A DNA stretch of 64,000 nt, from the NCBI GenBank assembly GCA_965230005.1, contig OZ245934.1, forward strand, positions 372,001 to 436,000. The letters run 5' to 3'. Positions 34,008-42,973 of the stretch are shown here, one piece after another (the first letter of the stretch is position 1; every line of letters starts with the position of its first letter). The notes beneath the pieces are model-generated. The model was not told where the DNA came from and did no database searches. It saw only the letters and a list, made by a program, of their open reading frames with translations. A program made the translations under genes and the position numbers. Source of the stretch: SZUA-309 sp965230005. GTDB lineage: Bacteria > Pseudomonadota > Gammaproteobacteria > Pseudomonadales > Azotimanducaceae.

Positions 34008-35411
34008 ATGAGAGACGTGGCCGAAACACTCGAAGCGGATTATCTGGTCGTTGGCGGCGGCGCCATGGGCATGGCCTTTACGGACGTGCTGCTGGCAGAA
34101 ACCGACGCCAGCGTGATCCTAGTCGACCGCTATCACCAGGTCGGCGGCCACTGGAACGTCGCTTATCCCTACGTGCGCCTGCACCAGCCATCCGCCTTTT
34201 ATGGCGTGAACTCCCGCGATCTCGGCTCAGACTCCATCGACGCCACCGGCTGGAACAAGGGACTCTACGAGCTCGCGACGAACAGCGAGGTCTGCGCCTA
34301 TTTCGATCAGGTCATGCAGCAGACTTTCCTGCCCTCGGGCCGCGTGCAGTACTTCCCCATGTGTGACTACACGGGCAACGGCGCCTTCCGCTCCCTCGTC
34401 TCCGACGCAACCTATGAGTCGAAAACGAAAAAAGTCGTCGATGCTACTTACATGAACGTAACGGTGCCCAGCATGCGGGCGCCGCTCTTCGAGGTGGCCA
34501 CCGGCGTTCACTGCGAGCCGCCGAATGGCCTGCCGAAAGTCATGGGTCAGTACGACCGCTATGTGGTCGTCGGTGCCGGAAAGACGGGGATGGACGCCTG
34601 CCTGTTCCTGCTCAAGAACGCCGTGGCGCCGGAAGCCATCAGCTGGATCATGCCGCGCGACTCCTGGATGCTCGATCGGGCCAATATTCAGCCCGGGGAG
34701 CGTTTCGCTGAGGCGCTGGGTCAGGGTTTTGCGCAGCAGATGCAGGCGACCATCGAGGCCACGTCCATCGAAGACCTTTTCGAGCGGCTGGATGCCTGTG
34801 GGCAGCTCATTCGCTTCGACCCGGAGGTTTTTCCGACCATGTACCGCTGCGCGACGGTGACGCAGGCGGAGCTCGAGCAGCTGCGGCGCATCCCGAACAT
34901 CGTTCGCCTTGGGCACGTGCAACGAATCGAGCCAGATAAAATCATTCTAGATCAAGGAGATATCGCAACCAGCTCGACTACGCTGCATGTCGACTGCACG
35001 GCCGATGGGCTCGAGCGGCGGCCGCCGGTACCCATCTTCGATGGCGCTGACATTCACCTGCAGTCAGTACGGACCTGCCAGCAGGTCTTCAGCGCCGCTT
35101 TCATTGGCCACGTGGAAGCCAGCTACGACGACGAAGCTGAGAAGAACCACCTCTGCGAGCCCGTGCCGCACCCGGACGACCACCTCGACTTCCTGCGTAC
35201 GGCCATGGCCAACAGTCGCAATGCGGTACGCTGGGCGGAAGATGCGGCACTCACGGAATGGCTCGCCAAGGCGCGTCTGGATGGCTTCAGCCGCGCTGCT
35301 CAGCTCCTGTCCCGGTCGCCGGAAGAGCTGGCGGGTCTCAGGCAGATGCAGGCCCAGGCATCCCAGGCGTCCATCACCAACCTTGAGAAGCTGCTGGCTG
35401 CCGCCGGTTAA
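34008..35411 (+). CDS. FAD/NAD(P)-dependent monooxygenase-like oxidoreductase
   Basis: A 467-residue flavoprotein. The N-terminal Rossmann motif DYLVVGGGAMGMAF binds FAD; VGGHWNVAYPYVRLHQPS resembles the flavin monooxygenase substrate segment; a second nucleotide motif YDRYVVVGAGKTGMDACLFLL would bind NAD(P)H. This two-dinucleotide layout suggests hydroxylation or Baeyer-Villiger-type chemistry on an unknown substrate. The start is ATG 34008 (or GTG 34017). Its stop shares bases with that of the convergent AraC gene (TTAA at 35408-35411). Confidence 0.85.
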   Translation: MRDVAETLEADYLVVGGGAMGMAFTDVLLAETDASVILVDRYHQVGGHWNVAYPYVRLHQPSAFYGVNSRDLGSDSIDATGWNKGLYELATNSEVCAYFDQVMQQTFLPSGRVQYFPMCDYTGNGAFRSLVSDATYESKTKKVVDATYMNVTVPSMRAPLFEVATGVHCEPPNGLPKVMGQYDRYVVVGAGKTGMDACLFLLKNAVAPEAISWIMPRDSWMLDRANIQPGERFAEALGQGFAQQMQATIEATSIEDLFERLDACGQLIRFDPEVFPTMYRCATVTQAELEQLRRIPNIVRLGHVQRIEPDKIILDQGDIATSSTTLHVDCTADGLERRPPVPIFDGADIHLQSVRTCQQVFSAAFIGHVEASYDDEAEKNHLCEPVPHPDDHLDFLRTAMANSRNAVRWAEDAALTEWLAKARLDGFSRAAQLLSRSPEELAGLRQMQAQASQASITNLEKLLAAAG

Positions 35412-36325
35412 CGACCTAGGGTCTCGGAAGGGAGTTCGCCGTACTGGCGTCGATAGTCCCTGGCAAACTGACCGCCGTGCCAGAACCCCCAACGACTGGC
35501 CACTTCGCCGACGCTGCTGGCAGGTCCGCACTGCTTCAACTCGCGCCGGACCTGATGCAGACGGGCGCGGTTCAGATAGCGCTTCGGGGCAAGGCCCACC
35601 CGCTCCCGAAACGCACGGTCGAGCGTTGAATGACTCGTCGCCACCTTCCGGCAGAGCTCACTGAGGGTCAGGCCATCCGCCAGGTGTGCATCGATCACCT
35701 CCATGGCTCGGTGAAAGACCCGGGTGCGGCTGGAAGCCCTGTGTGCCATGGGTTCAGGCACGATGTTCAGCAGCGCGATTCGCTCCGCAAGGGTCTCGTC
35801 GAAGGTTGCCGCTGGCAGGTGCCCGGCTGTGCGAAAGGCGATGAGCAGATCGTTCCGCAAAACGCTGACGGATCCGGTAGCCGCCGGTGAGCGATCCTGA
35901 TCGTAGATTTCAGGGTCCGCCTGCTCAGGCCCCTGGAGTGACTGGGTCACCGACTGGAGCGCGGACTCTTCGACAGAGATCGTGAATCCGTAAAAACTCC
36001 CAAAGGAAAAACTCTCGAACCCCTTTTCGGCGCTGAAGCGCAGCAGCTCCCGCGAACCCACGGTTCTGCCGGACCATTCGATGGGCGCCTGTTTTGCGTC
36101 GAGGATCCCGAAGGTGCGCACTTCCTTTGGCGGCGTGCCGCGCTGATGCAGATCTGCTTCGAGGTTGACCCGGTTGACTCGAGAGCAACGGCCGCCCAGG
36201 GACTCCGCGGAGCCGTTGAAGGTCCCGCGGCTCAGCTGAAGAAAGTCGAATTCCCAGCCAAGGGCGTCAGCCATGTCGTCTGCATCGTCAAAGCTGGCGC
36301 TCAGCAGTTTCTGAGTCGGCTCCAT
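35408..36325 (-). CDS. AraC family transcriptional regulator
   Basis: A 305-residue regulator. C-terminal double helix-turn-helix: LTLSELCRKVATSHSTLDRAFRERVG, APKRYLNRARLHQVRREL, and VGEVASRWGFWHGGQFARDYRRQYGELPSE. The N-terminal sensor domain has the same layout as those at 15537 and 19394 (TPPKEVRTFGI segment). It is divergent from the sulfatase at 36421 with a 95-nt shared promoter region, the classic arrangement for direct control. Its C-terminal WGFWHGGQFARDYRRQYGELPSET is nearly the same as that of the regulator at 15537. Confidence 0.91.
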   Translation of the reverse strand: MEPTQKLLSASFDDADDMADALGWEFDFLQLSRGTFNGSAESLGGRCSRVNRVNLEADLHQRGTPPKEVRTFGILDAKQAPIEWSGRTVGSRELLRFSAEKGFESFSFGSFYGFTISVEESALQSVTQSLQGPEQADPEIYDQDRSPAATGSVSVLRNDLLIAFRTAGHLPAATFDETLAERIALLNIVPEPMAHRASSRTRVFHRAMEVIDAHLADGLTLSELCRKVATSHSTLDRAFRERVGLAPKRYLNRARLHQVRRELKQCGPASSVGEVASRWGFWHGGQFARDYRRQYGELPSETLGR

Positions 36326-36420
36326 GGAGAAATCTGGGCGAATCTTGATATGGGTGAATTCTGAACCCAGCTAGGGTGCGCGGCAAATAAGGAGCCGTTC
36401 CGTCGAACAAGGAGCCCGCA
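36326..36420. promoter_or_regulatory. Divergent AraC/sulfatase promoter region
   Basis: The 95-nt gap carries an inverted repeat with arms TGGGT and ACCCA around GAATTC (about 36353-36371) and two copies of AAGGAGCC before the sulfatase ATG, the nearer one acting as the ribosome-binding site. The AraC regulator is the likely ligand of the region; no site has been proven. Confidence 0.4.
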
Positions 36421-38106
36421 ATGAGCCGAACGCTTTTTGTCACCACCGCCGCCTGGATTCTCATCCTCAACTTTGTCTTGGGGAGCGAGTCCGAGGCTCG
36501 CCCGCTCGTTCACGACTCGGAGTATTACGTACTCAAAGCTCAGAATGGAGAACGCTGGGCTGCAGACGATGACGCCGTCGACGCGCGCCTGGAGGCGTTC
36601 CGTGCCTCGAACGGCGGCCTGGGTCCCAACGTGCTTTACATTCTCATTGACGACCTTGGCTTCGGAGATATGGGCATTCCGGAACTGAATGCCATTCGAG
36701 GCTATCAGACACCGAGCGTGAATCGTTTCGCCGATGAGGGCATGCGCATGGCGCGCATGTATACCGAGCCGTCCTGCACGCCGACCCGCGTCGCCTTCAT
36801 GACGGGCCGGCAGCCGCAACGGAACGGCATGGCCAATACTGCCGTGGACATTGCCGGGTTCGGGCTTGCGAAGAAGGAAGTCACGCTGGCAGAGCTGCTC
36901 TCTGAGGTCGGCTATCGCACCGTGCACATCGGCAAGTGGCACATGGGCGATATTCGTGAAGCCTGGCCGAACTATCAGGGCTTCGACTTCGCCGCCTTCC
37001 CGATTCACCAGCAGGGACAACTGACGATCTTCAACGACGACGCGGCGAATGAAGAAGTGGCGATTGGTATTGGCGAGAACAACTACGACTCACGCTTCAC
37101 CCTGGATCGATCCTTCCGCCCCGATGCCTCTCACATGGCAACCGTGGTCGAGGGCGAGCGGAATCAGCCGGTGCGCGAGGTGCGCATGGCGCCCGGTGAA
37201 CGTTGGACGCAGGCTAAATACGACGAAATGAACGACCGTTTCCAGGCGCAGACTTTGGAGCAGCTGCGGGCGCTGGCCTCGGGCGACGAGCCGTTTTTTC
37301 TCCAGTACTGGCCTGTGATTCCCCTCTACAACCCGAGAACGACCCGGGACGAGTACACGACGCCGAACGGGGGAACCTTCGTCGAAAGCATGAAGCAGCT
37401 CGATGGCTGGATTGGCGAGATTCTCGACGAAATGGAACGTCTGGACGTGGCCGAGAACACCGTTGTCGTCATCATGGGCGACAACGGACATTTCACGAAG
37501 TACTCACCCGGTAGCGGCTTCACACCCATGATCTACAAGGGTGGTAAGGCTGACGTCACCGAGGGTGGGGTGCGCGTAGACGCCTTTGTCCGCTGGCCCG
37601 GCATGATCGAGGCGGACTCCATCGTCTCCGACATCGTGCACGTCACGGATCTCTTCACCACGCTGGCGCGTTTTGCGGGGGCCACGGACGAGATTCCCAC
37701 CGATCGCGTCATCGACGGCGTGGACCAGAGCGCGTTGCTGCTGGAGGGCGAGACCCACGGCCGGCGCGACCACGTCTTCATCTACTCCGGCGATTCGCTG
37801 AAGGCTGTCGTCAAGGAGCAGTACAAGCTCAAAGTGCCGGGACCAGGGGAAAATCCGATCGTCGCCAAGTTTTACGACCTGTTCAGGGATACCCGCGAGG
37901 AGTGGCCGGTTTCCACGGAGGTGGGTGCCTGGGGCGGACAGGAATTCATCCGCATCATCGAGCGACACAAGCGACGTAAGGTGGACTATCCGGACGAAGG
38001 GCCCGCCACGGGACGTCCCTATGAAGGGATTACCAATCTGCGGCCGGAAACGGAAGCGGCGGTGGAAGCCTTTCTCATGAAGCAGGCATCGCCGAAAGCC
38101 CGCTAG
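36421..38106 (+). CDS. Sulfatase (type I, formylglycine)
   Basis: Complete 561-residue exported sulfatase. Signal peptide FVTTAAWILILNFVLG; pre-domain segment HDSEYYVLKAQNGERWAADD; core GPNVLYILIDDLGFGDMG; formylglycine Cys119 in PSCTPTR; HIGKWHMGD; late motif TVVVIMGDNG. Closely similar to the partial sulfatase at 1-962 and more distantly to the one at 16881. It probably acts in the periplasm on an unknown sulfate ester. Regulation by the divergent AraC protein is likely. A formylglycine-generating enzyme is not in this window. Confidence 0.95.
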   Translation: MSRTLFVTTAAWILILNFVLGSESEARPLVHDSEYYVLKAQNGERWAADDDAVDARLEAFRASNGGLGPNVLYILIDDLGFGDMGIPELNAIRGYQTPSVNRFADEGMRMARMYTEPSCTPTRVAFMTGRQPQRNGMANTAVDIAGFGLAKKEVTLAELLSEVGYRTVHIGKWHMGDIREAWPNYQGFDFAAFPIHQQGQLTIFNDDAANEEVAIGIGENNYDSRFTLDRSFRPDASHMATVVEGERNQPVREVRMAPGERWTQAKYDEMNDRFQAQTLEQLRALASGDEPFFLQYWPVIPLYNPRTTRDEYTTPNGGTFVESMKQLDGWIGEILDEMERLDVAENTVVVIMGDNGHFTKYSPGSGFTPMIYKGGKADVTEGGVRVDAFVRWPGMIEADSIVSDIVHVTDLFTTLARFAGATDEIPTDRVIDGVDQSALLLEGETHGRRDHVFIYSGDSLKAVVKEQYKLKVPGPGENPIVAKFYDLFRDTREEWPVSTEVGAWGGQEFIRIIERHKRRKVDYPDEGPATGRPYEGITNLRPETEAAVEAFLMKQASPKAR

Positions 38107-38262
38107 ATCGCCAAAGCGATGGTTGTGATCCTCGGGCCCAAGGCGTCCGGTTATGCAAGTCAGGGACGTTGTGTGCTATACATTTGCACAGGGGGTTGAG
38201 GCTTCGGCTCCCTGGGTGGACGTCGGATTCAATCCCGATGTCAAATCCAGGATTCGAGGTCC

Positions 38263-40212
38263 ATGCAACGATTGCCCCAGCTTCTCCGCTCCCTGTTCCT
38301 CGCTGCCATCGGTCTGTGCGCTTCCGCTTCCCTGACGGCAGAGCCTGACGTCTCCGAGTGGCCCTATCCGGAAGACATTCCCGTCGCGTCCAGCGCCGCA
38401 CCCGGCCTCGCCGGCGAGTTGCCTTACGACATCGTGCGGTTCCTCATGACCCGCGGCCCGACCAATGTCAGTCTGTCGCCGGACGGCCGTTACCTGGCTT
38501 ATCGTTCCACGGCAACGGGTAAACCCCAGCTCTACACCTTCGAGCTCGGTGCTGGCACGCCCGAGCAGATCACCTTTGGTCGTGCAGTCACCAGCTACGC
38601 CTGGGCGCCCACCGGCGACCGCTTACTCTATGCCGCCGATCGCGACGGCAACGAACGCGAGGGATACACACTCATCACGCCTGACGGGCGCCAGGAGCAG
38701 CAGCTCTCCCGAAGCAGCAGTGCCTTTCTGAATTTCGGCGGCTTTTCCCGAGATGGAAGTGCCATCGCCTACGCGACGACGGAGCGCAACGGCGTGGACT
38801 TCGACGTTTTTGTCCAGGAGATCGAATCCGGAGACGTTCGCCGGGTCTTCGAAGGGACCTTCGGGTTTTACGCGAGAGGCTGGGCGGCGGATGGTCGGCA
38901 TCTGCTCATGAGCGAGACCCGGGGTGAGGACGGTAACAACCTGTATCTGCTCGATACGGAGTCCGGCGAGGCGGAGACGCTGTTCAAACCGGCCGTGAGC
39001 TCGGAGTACCAGAACTTTGCCTGGAAGGCTGATGGCAGCGGCTTCTACCTCAACACCAATCATGACAGGGAGTTCCACGCGCTGGCCTTCTACGATCTTT
39101 CCAGCGGCGAGCTTCAGTTTCTCGATACGCCCGATCACGATGTGGACAACGTGGTGCTGTTTGCCGGTGATCGCTACCTGGCGTGGACCGTGAACGAAGG
39201 AGGCTATGACCGACTCCGGATCATGGCCCTCACCGGCTCAGACGCAGGTGTCGCAGCGGACGGCCCGGCGTTGCCGTCTGGCGTCTACGACCTGAGCGGC
39301 GCTCGCGATGCGGCCACCCTTGCGATCCGCATCAGCGGCCCACGCACCCCGGGAGAAGTCTGGCTCTGGCAACCCGAGGCGGCAGCGGCGGAACGGATTG
39401 TCAACGCGACGCTGGCCGGCCTCGACCCGACTCTGCTCAGTGAGCCGGACGTGGTGAGCTTCGAGGCCCGGGACGGGGTAGCGCTGCACGGACTCCTCTA
39501 CCGGCCTGAAAACACCGGCACGCGAGCGCCGCTCATGCTCAAGGTGCACGGCGGACCCACGGGCCAGGCCCGACCGCGCTTCGATGCGGTGGCTCAGTAT
39601 CTCGTCGGGCGGGGCTACGCCGTCTTCGATTTCAATTTCCGCGGCTCCACCGGCTACGGCAAATCTTTTGCCCGCCTCGACAACGGGCGCCTGCGACCGG
39701 ATGCGGTGGGTGACATCCAGGATGCCGTGGAATGGCTCGGTGACAACGCGGAAGTCGACCCCACGCGCATGGCCATCATGGGCGGCTCCTACGGCGGCTA
39801 TCTGACAAACGCAGCCGTCGGGAGTTATCCGGGCCTCTTCAAAGCCGCGGTGTCCTTCGTGGGTGTTTCCGACTGGGTGCGCGCGCTGGAAGAGGCTTCG
39901 CCGGCGCTGAAGGCCAGCGACCGCGTTGAGTACGGGGACATCAACGATCCGGACGATCGCGCGTTCTTCGCGGAAATCTCCCCGCTCAGCCGCGCCCATC
40001 TCGTCCGCACACCCATGCTGGTGGTCCATGGCGCCAACGATCCAAGGGATCCGGTGGGTGAGTCGGATCGTTTCGTTCAGGCCGTGCGCGAGCAGGAAGT
40101 GGAGGTGCGCTATCTCCGCTTTGCCGACGAAGGGCACGGGCTGCGGAAGATCGGTAACCGCATCACCGCCTATCGGGAGATCGCAGATTTTCTCGACGCC
40201 AAATTGAACTGA
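38263..40212 (+). CDS. S9 family serine peptidase (prolyl oligopeptidase/acylaminoacyl type)
   Basis: A 649-residue exported peptidase. Signal peptide RSLFLAAIGLCASASLTA; a beta-propeller domain (residues about 60-390; NVSLSPDGRYLAYRS and similar TolB-like blades); then the alpha/beta-hydrolase domain with nucleophile Ser509 in GGSYGGY, Asp593 in HGANDPRDP and His625 in DEGHGL. It cleaves short peptides in the periplasm. It is followed 70 nt later by a secreted M14 carboxypeptidase, suggesting joint peptide use. Confidence 0.94.
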   Translation: MQRLPQLLRSLFLAAIGLCASASLTAEPDVSEWPYPEDIPVASSAAPGLAGELPYDIVRFLMTRGPTNVSLSPDGRYLAYRSTATGKPQLYTFELGAGTPEQITFGRAVTSYAWAPTGDRLLYAADRDGNEREGYTLITPDGRQEQQLSRSSSAFLNFGGFSRDGSAIAYATTERNGVDFDVFVQEIESGDVRRVFEGTFGFYARGWAADGRHLLMSETRGEDGNNLYLLDTESGEAETLFKPAVSSEYQNFAWKADGSGFYLNTNHDREFHALAFYDLSSGELQFLDTPDHDVDNVVLFAGDRYLAWTVNEGGYDRLRIMALTGSDAGVAADGPALPSGVYDLSGARDAATLAIRISGPRTPGEVWLWQPEAAAAERIVNATLAGLDPTLLSEPDVVSFEARDGVALHGLLYRPENTGTRAPLMLKVHGGPTGQARPRFDAVAQYLVGRGYAVFDFNFRGSTGYGKSFARLDNGRLRPDAVGDIQDAVEWLGDNAEVDPTRMAIMGGSYGGYLTNAAVGSYPGLFKAAVSFVGVSDWVRALEEASPALKASDRVEYGDINDPDDRAFFAEISPLSRAHLVRTPMLVVHGANDPRDPVGESDRFVQAVREQEVEVRYLRFADEGHGLRKIGNRITAYREIADFLDAKLN

Positions 40213-40282
40213 TGCCGGTGCAGCCGCTGACCGCGTCGAAGTCAGCCACGAACAAGAAACAACAAAACGCGAGAAAGAGAAC

Positions 40283-42973
40283 ATGGAGCAGAAAACGATG
40301 AGACCCCTGACCGCCCGGGTAGTGGCGCTGCTGTGTATTGCGATGGCTGGCTTCGTGCCCGTCGTTGCTCAGGCGCAAGGGGCCGTTGGCTGGCCTGACC
40401 TGACCGTTGATCCAGACATTCCCACGCACGAAGAAGTGCTCGGCTACGATCCGGGCGATCGAATCAGCTCGCCGGAAGCGCTCGCCCGTTATCTCGCACG
40501 GCTGGCCGAGGCGGCGCCGGAACGAACCCGCCTCGTGGAGTATGCCCGGAGCTGGCAGGGCCGCCCTTTGCATTACCTGGTGATTGCGAGCGAGGCCAAT
40601 CTGAGCCGTCTGGCATCGATTCAGGCAGGCATGCAGCGTCTGGCTAATCCTCAGGGACTCTCGGCTGGGGAAGCGGATGACCTGATCGCCGACCTGCCCG
40701 CGGTGGTCTGGCTTGCGCACGGCGTGCACGGCAACGAAATCTCCTCCCCGGAGGCTGCGCTGGTGACGGCCTACCATCTCCTGGCGACGGATCTCGGCCA
40801 GTCGCTGCTCGAAGAAACCGTCGTCGTCATCGATCCTCTGCAGAATCCGGACGGCCGCGCGCGTTTTGTCCATCACTACGACAGCCTGGCCGGGCTTACG
40901 CCCCAGGGCAGTGCCATCGCGGCAGAACGGGTGGAAGGCTGGCCCTCGGGGCGTACGAACCATTACCTCTTCGATATGAACCGTGACTGGTTTGCGCTTA
41001 CCCAGCCGGAAGTGGCCGGCCGGGTGAAGACGTTCCTCGAGTTCTACCCCCTCGTTCATGTGGATCTGCATGAGATGGGCAGCCAGCGCACCTTCTACTT
41101 CCCGCCGCCGGCCATTCCCTACAACCCCTATCTCGCACCCAGTCAGCTCGAGGCTTACGACATGTTCGGTCACCACACCGGCGGACGGTTCGACGAGTTC
41201 GGTTTCCGCTACTTCACCCGGGAGACCTACGACGCCCACTACCCGGGCTACGGTGATACCTGGCCGACGATGCAGGGATCGCTCGGTATGACTTTCGAAA
41301 TGGCCAGCGCCCGCGGTCTTGTCGCCGACCGGGACGACGGCGGGCAATTGACCTATGCCGACGGTGTGCAGCGTCACTTCGTTGCCAGCATTGCGACCAT
41401 CGAAACCGCTGCCCGGGAGCGGGAGCGCCTGCTCCGGGACTTCCTGGCGTTCCGCAGCGACAGCGGCGCGAACACGGACTTCGCCTTGCCGCGCCGGGGA
41501 GACATGGGGCGGGTGGACAAACTGGCCCGGCTGCTCGTTGCTCAGGGCATCGAAGTCCGGCGCCTGGACGCCGAGGCGCGGGTCTGTGGGTCCACGGTAC
41601 CGGCCGGGAGCTACGTCATTCAGGGAGACCAGCCGGCCGGGCGTCTGGCCAGCACGCTGCTCGCAGCTGACAGTCCCCTGCAGGATGCCTTCTGGGCCGA
41701 ACAGGCCGAACGCGAGGACAAGGGTCTGTCGATTCAGGTCTACGACATCGTTGCCTGGTCATTGCCCTCTCTGTGGGGGCTCGACGTCGAGCGCTGCCAG
41801 ATCCGGGAAGATCTGGCCGCGCCCATTGCCCAGGTGGGCCCGACCGCCTTTCCGGCACCGGCCAGGGCAGGCGTGGCTTACCTCGTGCCCTGGGGGACGC
41901 AGGGGGCAGTGCGTACCCTTGCCGCCGCGCTCAGCGCCGGACTGGTGCTCGAGACGAGCGATGAGCCCTTTGTGCAGAACGGCCGTCAGTTCCCCCGTGG
42001 CACCCTCGTCTTTCGAACGGCGGCAAACGGGGTGGATCTGCATGATCGGATCGTGGCGATCGCCGCGGACGCCGGCGCGGAGATTCTTGCCACCGACAGC
42101 TCCTGGGTGGAGGAGGGCGTGAACTTCGGCAGTGACAAACTGCGCCGAGTGCCGGCGGCCCGTGTCGCTCTCGCCTGGGGTGAGCCTGCGTCGGTCTACT
42201 CCGCCGGACACCTGCGCTACGTCGTTGAGCGAAAGTTCGGCTATCCCATCACCCCGGTGCGGACCTCGGACCTCGACTCCGCCTACCTGGATCAATTCGA
42301 TGTGCTGATGCTGCCGGGCGGCGCCGGGTACCCCGACGGGCTCAGCGATACTGCGCAGGAGAATCTCGAACGCTGGATTGATGCCGGCGGTGTGCTCATC
42401 GCCGTTGGCGGCGCCCTCGAGCTCCTCACCCGGGACGCGCTGGGACTGATCGATACGCTGCCGGAGCGGCGTGCCAGGGAAAGTGATGCCGAGACGCCGG
42501 AGGAGGACGACGACGTGCCTTCGCACACGGACGGAACCCTGCTCGATGATGCCGACGCGCTTGCGGCCAGCATTGCACCGCTGAAGGACAATCCGCCGGA
42601 GGTGCTCGGCGCGATCCTCAAGGCGAGTGTTGACGGTGACCACTGGCTCGGGGCGGCGTCGCCGGAAAGTGTGAATCTCATTGTCGAAGGAGACACGGTC
42701 TATGCGCCGCTGCGTCTCGACAAGGGGTCGAACGTGATCTCCTTTGTCGAGCCTGACGAGCTGGTCACCGCGGGCCATCTCCGGGAAGCGTCTCGGGACC
42801 AATGGGCACTCAAACCGGCTGTCATGGCCGCATCCAGAGGCCGCGGGATTGTCGTCGCCTTTGCCATCGACCCGAGTTTCCGGGGCTATCTCGATGGTAT
42901 GGACGTGATTCTGGCGAATGCCATCTTCAGGGGTGCGGCGCAGGCCCGCCCAGTGCCTGCGCGGCGCCGCTAG
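40283..42973 (+). CDS. Secreted M14 zinc metallopeptidase with C-terminal amidotransferase-like domain
   Basis: An 896-residue exported protein. Signal peptide VVALLCIAMAGFVPVVAQAQ; M14 peptidase domain with the zinc motif HGVHGNEISSPEA, third ligand in VHVDLHEMG, and catalytic Glu in GMTFEMAS. After about residue 640 a class I glutamine amidotransferase/PfpI-like segment follows (DQFDVLMLPGGAGYPDGL, VLIAVGGALELL) of the kind found in large bacterial M14 proteins. It probably trims peptides in the periplasm. Its stop overlaps that of the convergent MFS gene at CTAG (42970-42973). Confidence 0.9.
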   Translation: MEQKTMRPLTARVVALLCIAMAGFVPVVAQAQGAVGWPDLTVDPDIPTHEEVLGYDPGDRISSPEALARYLARLAEAAPERTRLVEYARSWQGRPLHYLVIASEANLSRLASIQAGMQRLANPQGLSAGEADDLIADLPAVVWLAHGVHGNEISSPEAALVTAYHLLATDLGQSLLEETVVVIDPLQNPDGRARFVHHYDSLAGLTPQGSAIAAERVEGWPSGRTNHYLFDMNRDWFALTQPEVAGRVKTFLEFYPLVHVDLHEMGSQRTFYFPPPAIPYNPYLAPSQLEAYDMFGHHTGGRFDEFGFRYFTRETYDAHYPGYGDTWPTMQGSLGMTFEMASARGLVADRDDGGQLTYADGVQRHFVASIATIETAARERERLLRDFLAFRSDSGANTDFALPRRGDMGRVDKLARLLVAQGIEVRRLDAEARVCGSTVPAGSYVIQGDQPAGRLASTLLAADSPLQDAFWAEQAEREDKGLSIQVYDIVAWSLPSLWGLDVERCQIREDLAAPIAQVGPTAFPAPARAGVAYLVPWGTQGAVRTLAAALSAGLVLETSDEPFVQNGRQFPRGTLVFRTAANGVDLHDRIVAIAADAGAEILATDSSWVEEGVNFGSDKLRRVPAARVALAWGEPASVYSAGHLRYVVERKFGYPITPVRTSDLDSAYLDQFDVLMLPGGAGYPDGLSDTAQENLERWIDAGGVLIAVGGALELLTRDALGLIDTLPERRARESDAETPEEDDDVPSHTDGTLLDDADALAASIAPLKDNPPEVLGAILKASVDGDHWLGAASPESVNLIVEGDTVYAPLRLDKGSNVISFVEPDELVTAGHLREASRDQWALKPAVMAASRGRGIVVAFAIDPSFRGYLDGMDVILANAIFRGAAQARPVPARRR

